This document shows, in pieces, positions 43,289-51,485 of a stretch of 64,000 bases of DNA (positions are counted from its first letter, which is position 1; the number at the start of each line of letters is the position of its first letter). The notes beneath the pieces were generated by a model. It had not been told where the DNA came from. It worked only from the letters and a program-made list of their open reading frames with translations, and searched no databases. Made by a program: the position numbers and the translations under genes. This DNA is from Amphiplicatus sp046296195 (lineage in GTDB: Bacteria > Pseudomonadota > Alphaproteobacteria > Caulobacterales > Parvularculaceae), in the NCBI GenBank assembly GCA_046296195.1, contig JBKBLR010000014.1, positions 7,012 to 71,011 on the forward strand, written 5' to 3'.

Positions 43289-44455
43289 TCACTCCGCCGC
43301 GGTCTGACCGCCTTCGGCCGGCGGCGCCGGCGCGAAAGTCGGGTGCACGATCCGGCCGTCGCGGGTCAGCGCGACGCCCTTGATGATCTCGTCGTTCCAG
43401 TCGGGCTCGAACGCCTTCGTTTCCTTGTTCACGAAGGCGGAGACGAAATTGAAGAGGTTGCGGGCGTAAAGGCTTGAAGCGTCCTGCGCGAGGCGTCCCG
43501 GCACGTTTTCAAAACCGACGATGATGACGCCGCCGACGTCGATGACCTCGCCGCACCGGGACAGCTCGACATTGCCGCCCTGCTCGACCGCGAGGTCGAC
43601 GATGACCGACCCCGGGGCCATCGCCCGCACCATGTCGGCGCTGACAAGGCGCGGCGCCGGCCGCCCGGGAATCAGCGCCGTCGTGACAACGATGTTCTGC
43701 TTGGCGATGTGCTTGCCGACGAATTCCGCCTGGCGGCGCTTGAAGTCGTCCGACATTTCCTTGGCGTAGCCGTCGGCGGTCTCGGCGTCCTTCATCGCGG
43801 CTTCATCGACGGTGACAAAGGTCGCGCCGAGGCTTTCGACCTGCTCCTTCGCCGCCCAGCGCACGTCGGTCGCCGAAACGACCGCGCCCATGCGCCGCGC
43901 CGTCGCGATCGCCTGCAGCCCGGCGACGCCCGCGCCCATGACGAACACTTTCGCCGGCGCGATCGTTCCTGCCGCCGTCATCATCATCGGCATCGCCCGG
44001 CCGTAATAGGCGGCGGCGTCGATCACCGCCTTGTAGCCGGCGAGGTTCGACTGCGATGACAGCACGTCCATCGACTGGGCGCGCGTAATGCGCGGCATCA
44101 GATCCATGGCGAAGAGTTCAACGCCCGCCGCCGCCGCCGCTTCAAGAACGTCCTTCGAGCCATGGGGGTTGACGATCGCGGCGATGCGCTGGCCGCGCCG
44201 ATAGGCGCCGAAGCCCGCGGCGTCCGGCGCGCGCACCTTGAGGACGAGATCGGCGCCCGACAGCGCCTCGACGGCGTTCGCGTCGATCGCCGCGCCCGCT
44301 TCCTGATAAAGATAGTCGGGAAAATTGCTGCTCTCGCCCGCGCCGCGCTCGACCGCGACGTCGGCGCCGAGGCCTATAAATTTCTTCACGGTTTCGGGCG
44401 AGGCCGCGACGCGCGGCTCCCCGGCCCGGGTTTCACGTAAGATTGCGATCTTCAT
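43289..44455 (-). CDS. pntAa: Transhydrogenase subunit alpha-1 (NAD(H)-binding part)
   Basis: A 388-residue soluble subunit, domain I of the transhydrogenase. It begins MKIAILRETRAGEPRVAASPETVKKFIGLGADVAVERGAG, has the Rossmann motif VFVMGAGVAGLQAIATARRMGAVVSATDVR, and the mobile RQAEFVGKHIAKQNIVVTTALIPGRPAPRLVS loop region. It is split from the membrane part, as is usual in alphaproteobacteria. It lies 32 bases after the COX IV-like gene. Confidence 0.97.
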   Translation of the reverse strand: MKIAILRETRAGEPRVAASPETVKKFIGLGADVAVERGAGESSNFPDYLYQEAGAAIDANAVEALSGADLVLKVRAPDAAGFGAYRRGQRIAAIVNPHGSKDVLEAAAAAGVELFAMDLMPRITRAQSMDVLSSQSNLAGYKAVIDAAAYYGRAMPMMMTAAGTIAPAKVFVMGAGVAGLQAIATARRMGAVVSATDVRWAAKEQVESLGATFVTVDEAAMKDAETADGYAKEMSDDFKRRQAEFVGKHIAKQNIVVTTALIPGRPAPRLVSADMVRAMAPGSVIVDLAVEQGGNVELSRCGEVIDVGGVIIVGFENVPGRLAQDASSLYARNLFNFVSAFVNKETKAFEPDWNDEIIKGVALTRDGRIVHPTFAPAPPAEGGQTAAE

Positions 44456-44487
44456 CGTCGATCCCGGGCGTTATGGTGAGTCGGGGA

Positions 44488-44715
44488 CTAATGGGAAAAG
44501 AAGGTCTTCGCCACCCACCAGACGACGACATAGGTCGCGATGAACCAGAGCACCGCCCACCAGCCATTGCCCATCACGAGCTGGGTGAAGAACATCGCCA
44601 GGCCCATGGCCAGCGGCACGCCGACCTGCGCCGAGTTTTTCATGATCCCTTCGTAGATCCTGCGGTGCTCTTCCGCGTCCTGAAGCCGCTGCTTTGCATC
44701 GTCGGCGGTCGCCAT
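44488..44715 (-). CDS. aa3-type cytochrome c oxidase subunit IV family protein
   Basis: A 75-residue single- or double-span membrane protein of the PF07835 family. Its pattern is EEHRRIYEGIMKNSAQVGVPLAMGLAMFFTQLVMGNGWWAVLWFIATYVVVWWVAKTFF. In Rhodobacter-type oxidases this small subunit is not essential for activity. The start at 44715 is chosen because GGAG lies 9 bases upstream; the ATG at 44724 would sit directly on that site. It leads the pnt operon, an arrangement shared by many alphaproteobacteria. Confidence 0.88.
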   Translation of the reverse strand: MATADDAKQRLQDAEEHRRIYEGIMKNSAQVGVPLAMGLAMFFTQLVMGNGWWAVLWFIATYVVVWWVAKTFFSH

Positions 44716-44865
44716 GGCGCTCATCTCCAAATCGTCGAAACCGGCGGTTTAGTGGCCGATTTCAGAGGGATGGGCAAGGGGACGACGGCCCGCGCGCCGC
44801 GTGTTTGAAAACCGCGAAAATCGGGTAGGCTGACGGCCTTAGCCGGCTAGGGGGCGTTGCGGGGG

Positions 44866-47800
44866 ATGCTGCGGGGAAATTTCTCGGGACGGGCGCGCGC
44901 CGCCCTGCTCCTCGGGCTCTCGGGTCTTTTTACGCTTGCCGGCGCCGCCGCGGCTGAAACCTTGCGCGTGATGACGACCGGGCTCGGCGACGGAACGGTA
45001 GCGGGCGGCGCGATCTCCTGCAACGCCGCCGGGGGCCCCGCTTGCGACATGGCGACGCCCGCCGGGGCGAGCATCGTGCTGACGGCGACGGCGGAGCCCG
45101 GCGCGACGTTCGCCGGCTGGGGCGGGGACTGCCCCGACGCCGACCCGACGACGCCGGCCGATCAATGCCGCGTCACCATGAGCGCCTATCGTTCGGTGCG
45201 CGCGCGCTTCGACATGACGGCGCCGATCGTTCCGCTGACGCCCGCCCAGATAGCCGACGTCGAAGCGACGCGCAGCGGCATCGGCGATTATCTCGCCGCC
45301 AATCCGCAGATCAATTCAACGGCGAAATTCATCGCCGCGTTGCCCGAGGAATACCGCCGCAACTGGATCTTGATGCCGCGCTCGGAGAGCTTCCAGGCAG
45401 GCACGGCCGACCTGCCGCGGCTTCTGCTGCCAAGCGCCAATGGCGAGAACGCCTTTGGGGTGGCGCTGTCGCCGGGGCCGCTCGGGTCCTATCCGGGATC
45501 GCACCATAACGCCGTTGAGTTCATGCAGTGGGACAGCGGCGCCAAGACCTTCCGCTTCCACGAGATCGTGCTCGCCGACATTCCGGCGCGCGACGACACT
45601 GATCCCGCGACACCGGGGGTGCAGCCGCGCTTTCCCGCGCGCGCCGCGCCCCATGTCGGCATCGACGAAACGCTGTGCGCGGCCTGCCATACGACGCGCA
45701 ACGTGCTCAACCGCGGCATGACGCCGGGAACCGACGGGATCGGGCATTCGATCCCCGTCAAAATGAAGCCGAACTGGGACGCCTATGACAGCTGGGGCGG
45801 CATGCTCGCCTTCAACCGCGACCGCATCTACAAAGGCTCGGTCGAGGCGGCCGCCTTCCGCGCGCTCTTCAATCCCTGGACATGGCGCACCAATCCCGGC
45901 GCGCGGCGCGTCATCGAGCAGCTTCAGTTGCAGCCGCCGGGCGTTCCGGACGGCTCCACCCTCCTGACCCGCCGGCACAACAACGACTATGGCGACATCA
46001 CGACCTTCGTCGTCGCCGACGACCGCATCACGCGGCTCGAGGGGGGCGGGGCCGACGACGGCCGCATCGTGTTCGGCTTCGACGATCCCGGCCCGCCCGT
46101 GACCGTCGAGCCGCAGCCGACGGGAACGACGTCGACGACGATCAGCTACGCCTTCGACCGCCGCGCGGGGACGAGCGGTTCCACCGTTCTTCGCAATGAC
46201 ACGCTCGTGCCTGCAGCCCCGGCGACGACGCCGAAATCCGACTTCGTGACGCTGCATCATTCCTTATCGCCGCGCTCCGATGTCGGGCGCGGCGTTCTGT
46301 TCCTCGCCACCATGAGCGACGGCCCCAACGCGACGCGCGTCGCGGACGAAATCAAAACCCACCGCTTTGCGACCGGCGGCGCGCCGATCGACGTGAGGGC
46401 GCTAGCGCTTGCGATCGCCTCGCGCTGCATCACCCATACGGGCGGCGACGAAATCGCCGACACGCAGGATATTTCACTCGCGCTGAGCCCGTCCGTGCGG
46501 GCGTTCTTCGACGCGCGCAACGGCATGACGTTCAACGAGGTCTATGACGACACGCTGCGCCGCCAGCAGAGCCTGCCGCTGCGCAAGGCGGACATCGCGA
46601 AGCTGACGCTGCATCGCGCCGGCGACCACTACATCCTCGACGAGAACGGCCCCGGCGTTCCGCCCGCCGCCGAAGCCCTAGGCGGCCTCATCGACGCCTA
46701 TGGTGCGGCGACTTCCGGGATCGCAGGCGGCGCCGGCGGCGGCGATGTCGGCCTTGCGCGCTTGCGCCAGGAAATATTCCGCCGGCCGATCGATCGCGGC
46801 GGGCCTGACGCGACGGTGATGGGCGGGGCGATCGTCGATCGCGAGGCCTATGCGTTCGGCGGCTTCAACAACACCGCCGCGATCGCCCTCTTCCGCTATT
46901 TCCTCGAGCCGCTCGGCGTCGCCGTCGACAAATGGTCGACCGGCGTGCGCGGGCGGTCACGGACCTATACCTTCTCGGCGTCGTTCGGCTCTTACCTCGC
47001 GGCGATCTATGGCAACGGACCCGATTCGATCAGATCGAGCCTCGGCCTGCCCGACCTCGTCGAGGACCCCGCCCATCCGGGCAGCTACGATCCGTCCTCT
47101 TCCTGCGCCGCCATCATGCCGCTCGCGACGGCGACCTTCGCCGCGCTGCCGGCGCCCGATGCAGTTCCAACCTTCACCGACGTGCAGCGCATCCTCAACA
47201 AGAGCTGCATCGAATGCCATGGCGGGCTCGGCCTGCCGCCCTATCGCAGCCATGGCGACGTCATCAATTTCGCCGAAAACGAGACCCCGGCGCCGGGCGA
47301 GCGGAGACTTTGGCGCTCGCTGTCGACGGTGCGCTCGCTGACCGGAACGCCGTCCTGCCCGCCATCGGCGCCCGCCTGCCCGATCGGTTCGGGCACGGAC
47401 CTTTCCTCGAGCTGGCTATATCAGCTCATCACCGACCGCGGGAACCTCGCTCACCCCTATAATCCCGCTGAGCCCTATGACGCGGCGAATCCCGACAATC
47501 CCGCCGACCCCGATGTCGCCGACGAGCGCTGCCGCGAAGGCATGATGCCCTGCGGCGGCCCGCCGCTGCCGAAAAGCGACATCGAGACGATCAGGCGCTG
47601 GATCATCGGCGGACGCGCCAATGCCGAGGGCGACCCGCACATCCGCACCGTCGACGGCAGGCGCTATGACTTTCAGGGCGCCGGCGAATTCACGCTGCTG
47701 CGCGGGGAAGACATGGAATTGCAGGCGCGGATGACGCCCGTTCCGACCGCGGCGCCCCTGCCCGATCCGAATACGGGTCTTTCGGTCTGCGTCAGCGTCA

Positions 47801-48876
47801 ACAGCGCCGTCGCGCTGCGCGCCGGGCTCAACCGCGTCACCTATCAGCCCGATCTTTCGCGGGCGCAGGAGCGCAATGGCGGGGTCGGGCCGCTCGTCCT
47901 GCGCGTCGACGGCAAGCCCGTCGATCTTGCGGCGGGGCCCGTCGCCCTCTCCTCCGGCGGGCGCATCATAAGCACCGCCGCGCCGGGCGGGGTCGAGGTG
48001 CAGATGCCCGGCGGGACGAGCGTCATTCTCACGCCGGCGCGCTGGGGCGCCCACAACATCGATTTCATGAACATCGACGTGCGCCATGCGCGGGCGACCG
48101 AGGGCGTGATGGGCCGGATCGCGCCCGGCGGCTGGCTGCCGGCGCTCAGCACCGGCGCGGAACTCGGGGCAAGGCCCGCCGACGCGAATGCGCGCTTCGC
48201 CGCGCTCTATGGGCGCTTCGCGGAGTCCTGGCGCGTGCGCGCCGGCGCCTCGCTCTTCGATTACGAGATGGGCCTCGGCCCGAGTCGCTTTGACGCGAAG
48301 GGCTGGCCGGCGCCGACCAACGGGGCCTGCGCGGCGCCGCCGACGCCGGGATTGCCTGCAGGCGGCGCGCCGCCGAAGCCGATCGCCGAGGCCGAAGCGA
48401 AGAAGCTGTGCGCAGGCCTCGCCGATCCCGACCGCCGGCGCAACTGCGCCGCTGATGTCGCCGCGACCGGCGAGCGCGCCTTCGCCGAACTCTATCTCAA
48501 CACGGAAAAGGTCGCGCTGCGGCCGATGCCGGCGGCGGCGACGCCGTTGACCCCGGCGGACAACGCCGTCATTCCCGCCGGTGAGGTGCGGTTCGGCTGG
48601 CGCGCACCCAAGGCCGGCCAGCAACGCCTGACCGTGAAACATTGCCTGTGGTCCAGCGCCGAGCTGTTCGACGCCGAGCGCTGCACGCCGGTCGGCGTCG
48701 GCCGCTTCCTTGACAAGGTCCCGTCGAAGCAATTGCGCGACCTGACGAGGGGACTCGTCAGCACACAAACGACCGCCAAAGTCGGGCGCGGCGCGGTCTA
48801 CAAATGGAAGATCATCGTCGAAGACGAGACTGGCGCGATCGCGGAAAGCGAGACGCGCCGGTTCGAGGTGAAATAG
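44866..48876 (+). CDS. Very large secreted protein with two haem sites and a von Willebrand type D domain
   Basis: 1336 residues. A signal peptide (RAALLLGLSGLFTLAGAAAAE) is followed by a divergent InlB-type repeat (about residues 35-110: GTVAGGA...CDMATPAGASIVLTATAEPGATFAGWGGDC). Haem-binding CxxCH motifs are C271-H275 (CAACH) and C781-H785 (CIECH). A GMMPCGGPPL stretch about 120 residues later, before SDIETIRRWIIGG, could supply a methionine ligand. A von Willebrand D-like domain starts at about 922 (GDPHIRTVDGRRYDFQGAGEF). The C-terminus is Ig-like. There is a short Asn-Pro-Ala-Asp-Pro repeat near residue 870. The ATG at 44866 is preferred over a TTG nine bases earlier. TTGAAA/TAGGCT with 15-base spacing lies about 40 bases upstream. 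Confidence 0.8.
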   Translation: MLRGNFSGRARAALLLGLSGLFTLAGAAAAETLRVMTTGLGDGTVAGGAISCNAAGGPACDMATPAGASIVLTATAEPGATFAGWGGDCPDADPTTPADQCRVTMSAYRSVRARFDMTAPIVPLTPAQIADVEATRSGIGDYLAANPQINSTAKFIAALPEEYRRNWILMPRSESFQAGTADLPRLLLPSANGENAFGVALSPGPLGSYPGSHHNAVEFMQWDSGAKTFRFHEIVLADIPARDDTDPATPGVQPRFPARAAPHVGIDETLCAACHTTRNVLNRGMTPGTDGIGHSIPVKMKPNWDAYDSWGGMLAFNRDRIYKGSVEAAAFRALFNPWTWRTNPGARRVIEQLQLQPPGVPDGSTLLTRRHNNDYGDITTFVVADDRITRLEGGGADDGRIVFGFDDPGPPVTVEPQPTGTTSTTISYAFDRRAGTSGSTVLRNDTLVPAAPATTPKSDFVTLHHSLSPRSDVGRGVLFLATMSDGPNATRVADEIKTHRFATGGAPIDVRALALAIASRCITHTGGDEIADTQDISLALSPSVRAFFDARNGMTFNEVYDDTLRRQQSLPLRKADIAKLTLHRAGDHYILDENGPGVPPAAEALGGLIDAYGAATSGIAGGAGGGDVGLARLRQEIFRRPIDRGGPDATVMGGAIVDREAYAFGGFNNTAAIALFRYFLEPLGVAVDKWSTGVRGRSRTYTFSASFGSYLAAIYGNGPDSIRSSLGLPDLVEDPAHPGSYDPSSSCAAIMPLATATFAALPAPDAVPTFTDVQRILNKSCIECHGGLGLPPYRSHGDVINFAENETPAPGERRLWRSLSTVRSLTGTPSCPPSAPACPIGSGTDLSSSWLYQLITDRGNLAHPYNPAEPYDAANPDNPADPDVADERCREGMMPCGGPPLPKSDIETIRRWIIGGRANAEGDPHIRTVDGRRYDFQGAGEFTLLRGEDMELQARMTPVPTAAPLPDPNTGLSVCVSVNSAVALRAGLNRVTYQPDLSRAQERNGGVGPLVLRVDGKPVDLAAGPVALSSGGRIISTAAPGGVEVQMPGGTSVILTPARWGAHNIDFMNIDVRHARATEGVMGRIAPGGWLPALSTGAELGARPADANARFAALYGRFAESWRVRAGASLFDYEMGLGPSRFDAKGWPAPTNGACAAPPTPGLPAGGAPPKPIAEAEAKKLCAGLADPDRRRNCAADVAATGERAFAELYLNTEKVALRPMPAAATPLTPADNAVIPAGEVRFGWRAPKAGQQRLTVKHCLWSSAELFDAERCTPVGVGRFLDKVPSKQLRDLTRGLVSTQTTAKVGRGAVYKWKIIVEDETGAIAESETRRFEVK

Positions 48877-48918
48877 ACCTCCCCGGAGAGACGGCCCGCG
48901 CGAACGGGCGCGCCGGCG

Positions 48919-49653
48919 TCAGGCCGACGCGATCGCCGCCGCCAGCGCGCGCAGCAGCCCCGCGCCGTCGCCGGACCACGCCGAACCATGCATGCACGCG
49001 AGCGTGCGGGGCGAAAGGCTCGCCAGTTTTTCCAGCAACGCCCCGCTGTTCGGCGCATGGGCGAAATAATCGAGCGGCTTTCGAAAAGCCTCGCTCGGGC
49101 CGAGAATGTCGGCCTGCGTCAAGGGCGGCTGCTCGGCGCCGCCCTGGGTGAAGAGATCGCCGCAGAACAGGGTCTTCGTCTTTTCCTCGAAAAGAAAGCC
49201 GCAATCCCACCCGTGCGGCAGGTGCGGCGCGTCGAACCAGCGCATCGTCCTGTCGCCGATCTTCAGGCGCTCGCCGTCGGAGAGCGCCCGCGGCGCCCGG
49301 TCGGCGACATCCGTCACCGACACCATCGCCGCGATCGCGCCGCAGACCGGAACGGCGTTCGGCGCTGCTGCGAGCCATTCGTTGAGCGCGCCGCATTCAT
49401 CGGCTTCGAAATGAGAGAAGGCGACGTATTTCAGCATTCGCGGGCCGATCACCGTGCGCACGGCCTCGTGCACCAGCGGAAACAGCCGGCGCGGACCGGT
49501 GTGAAACAGCAACGGCTCGTCATCAATCACGAGATACTGGTTGAACGAGAATCCGCCGGGAACGTTCCTGACGGGCGTGTTGATGCGGTAAATCCGGTCC
49601 GAGATTTCGTGAACGTTCGTGCCGGCTTCAGGATCGGTGATCGTCATCGTCAA
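48919..49653 (-). CDS. Flavodiiron-type metallo-beta-lactamase-fold protein without flavodoxin domain
   Basis: A 244-residue protein similar to the diiron domain of FprA/ROO oxygen or NO reductases. Ligands follow the family order: SHFEADECGALNE (HxExD), HLPHGWDCGFLF, FCGDLFTQGG and TLACMHGSAW. The flavodoxin half that carries FMN in true flavodiiron proteins is missing, so it would need a partner or have another reaction. The first ATG is used; a second ATG lies two codons later. The nearest genes give no partner. Confidence 0.8.
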   Translation of the reverse strand: MTMTITDPEAGTNVHEISDRIYRINTPVRNVPGGFSFNQYLVIDDEPLLFHTGPRRLFPLVHEAVRTVIGPRMLKYVAFSHFEADECGALNEWLAAAPNAVPVCGAIAAMVSVTDVADRAPRALSDGERLKIGDRTMRWFDAPHLPHGWDCGFLFEEKTKTLFCGDLFTQGGAEQPPLTQADILGPSEAFRKPLDYFAHAPNSGALLEKLASLSPRTLACMHGSAWSGDGAGLLRALAAAIASA

Positions 49654-49707
49654 CCGTTCAGAACCTTCTTATGGATGCGGCGCCGTCACTTATCGCGCCT
49701 CTTGCCC

Positions 49708-50667
49708 TCAGTTTCCGACCCTCACCGGCCAGCAGGTGAGCAGCGTCTTGAGCGTCGAGATGAAAGCGATCGGCTCCTCGAACATCAGGTGATGATGCAC
49801 GGTCGGCATCACGATGAAGGGCGAGCGCCCTTTCGTCTGCTGTTTCAGGTGCTCGAAGCCCTCGCCGGTCGCGAAGGCTGACGCCTCACCATAGATGAAG
49901 GCGAGCGGGCAGCGCGCGGCGAGAAAGAGATCGCGCTCGTAATGGATTTCGAAATTCCGCCCATGCGCGGGATCGAACTTCCATGTCCATCCCGTTCCGC
50001 CTTCGGGCCGCGGCGCGCGGACAAGGCCGGCCCGCGCGATGTAATCGACGAGATAAAGCTCCTTCGCCGGCTGGTTCGGCAGGAAGCGGAAGCGCGCGAC
50101 CGGCTCCTCAATCGTCTGATAGATGCGGTTCGCCTTCACCTCAACGTCGCGCTTCTTGAGGATCGTGTAACCTTCGTCCGGGTCGGGCTTGCCGATCGGG
50201 CTGTCGATGACGACCGCGCCGAGCAGGCGCTCGCCCTGACGCTCTACCGCGGCGAGCGTCACCCAGCCGCCGAAGGAATGGCCGACGACGATCGGGCGCC
50301 CGCCCCTGCCCGCTCCCGAATGGTCGATGACCGCAAACAGCTCGTCGATCGTTTCATTGACGTTGTAGGTCGGGCGCCAGTCGCTGTCGCCCATGCCGGA
50401 CATGTCGAAGGCGACGACGCGGTAATGATCGGTGAAGGCAGGCGCGAAGGGCCGCCACCAGTTGCGGTGCGCGCGCCCCCCGTGAATGAAGACGAGGCCG
50501 CGCCGTCCAACATCGCCCCACGCCGAATAGCGGATCGCCGCGCCCGCGACCGTCACCTCGCCCTCTTCCGAGGGGTGCGCGATCGCGCGCGCGAACCAGT
50601 CGGGCGCGGGCGGAGAAACGCCGCCGAGGTGCTCGAGCGGGCGGATGTGGTCGGGGCTTTCGGACAT
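49708..50667 (-). CDS. Alpha/beta hydrolase
   Basis: A 319-residue enzyme. The oxyanion motif is FIHGGRAHRNWW at about 60-71. The nucleophile is S131 in VVGHSFGGW. The catalytic acid probably lies in the FIYGEASAF region, and the histidine in MPTVHHHLMFEEP near the C-terminus. CAGGAG precedes the ATG. It is in the same direction as, and 54 bases before, the metallo-beta-lactamase gene. Serine esterase or peptidase activity is expected, with unknown substrate. Confidence 0.87.
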   Translation of the reverse strand: MSESPDHIRPLEHLGGVSPPAPDWFARAIAHPSEEGEVTVAGAAIRYSAWGDVGRRGLVFIHGGRAHRNWWRPFAPAFTDHYRVVAFDMSGMGDSDWRPTYNVNETIDELFAVIDHSGAGRGGRPIVVGHSFGGWVTLAAVERQGERLLGAVVIDSPIGKPDPDEGYTILKKRDVEVKANRIYQTIEEPVARFRFLPNQPAKELYLVDYIARAGLVRAPRPEGGTGWTWKFDPAHGRNFEIHYERDLFLAARCPLAFIYGEASAFATGEGFEHLKQQTKGRSPFIVMPTVHHHLMFEEPIAFISTLKTLLTCWPVRVGN

Positions 50668-50691
50668 CGCTCCTGCGGAACTCGACGGAAG

Positions 50692-51279
50692 TTACTGAGG
50701 GCCTTCGGCGTCCGGAGAAACGCCGACGATTTCAAGGCCGCCGCTCGTTCCGAAGGCGTATACGGTGAAGAATCCGCCGCTTTCAAGCGCGCTCATCATC
50801 ACCTGAACGTCCGCAGCGGGCGGGACTCTCCGGTCGCCGCCGCTCAATCCGACGTATCGAAAGGCGCCCCGGCCGTCGCCTTCGAACATCGGCACGAATT
50901 GCTGTTCGCCGCCGGGCGCGCGCAGAGGGTAAGTCATCGTGTATCGAGGCTCGGGGCCGACCGCGCGGTCGAGCCACGCGCATTCTCCGGCGCCTGGATT
51001 GGCGAGATTGGCCCCCTGAGGAGCCGTCGAAAACTCGATGATGAGCTGCGATGACGAGAGGACGCTGTAATTCCGGTAATCGCATTCCACGCCCCCGAGC
51101 GTCTTCCGGCAGCTGTCTTTGGACGGCACGAGGCTGAGATAGCCCGTGCTCGGCGCGAACATAATTTTCATGGCGCCGCCGGCGCGGCACTTCAGCGGAT
51201 AGGCCTGCGGCCGCTGCGCCTGCGCTGCGCCTGACGAAACGGCGGCCGCCAACGCCGCCAAAACCAAGACCTTCCGCAT
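50692..51279 (-). CDS. Secreted protein of unknown function, 195 residues
   Basis: The start at 51279 gives MRKVLVLAALAAAVSSGAAQAQ, a Sec signal peptide, with AGGAGAGG 6 bases before the ATG. The mature part has four cysteines (LKCRAGG, SCRKTLGGVECDYRN, GECAW) and a beta-rich pattern with YGLSGGD-like turns. No family is recognised. The frame stays open for 74 codons upstream, but that part overlaps the divergent promoter region. Confidence 0.65.
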   Translation of the reverse strand: MRKVLVLAALAAAVSSGAAQAQRPQAYPLKCRAGGAMKIMFAPSTGYLSLVPSKDSCRKTLGGVECDYRNYSVLSSSQLIIEFSTAPQGANLANPGAGECAWLDRAVGPEPRYTMTYPLRAPGGEQQFVPMFEGDGRGAFRYVGLSGGDRRVPPAADVQVMMSALESGGFFTVYAFGTSGGLEIVGVSPDAEGPQ

Positions 51280-51485
51280 CGACCTCTCCTGGCTGGACCT
51301 TTCGCTTTCGGGGCGGAGCACCGATCCGCCGGCAGAATAAACGCCGGCGCGGCGCTGATAAATAGCCCTTTCCACATCCTTAACATCCGCCTCTTTTTCC
51401 CGGAATGGAACGCCTAAAGCGAACTTTAACTTAACCGCTCTACGCCTTGAGCCGACCAACTGATCGAGACGAGGGGCCCCCGGCG

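Noticed and set aside
51280..51485. CtrA site upstream of the NtrC-type regulator (TTTAACTTAACC)
   Set aside because: The two TTAA elements are one base apart, not seven, so it does not fit the CtrA consensus.
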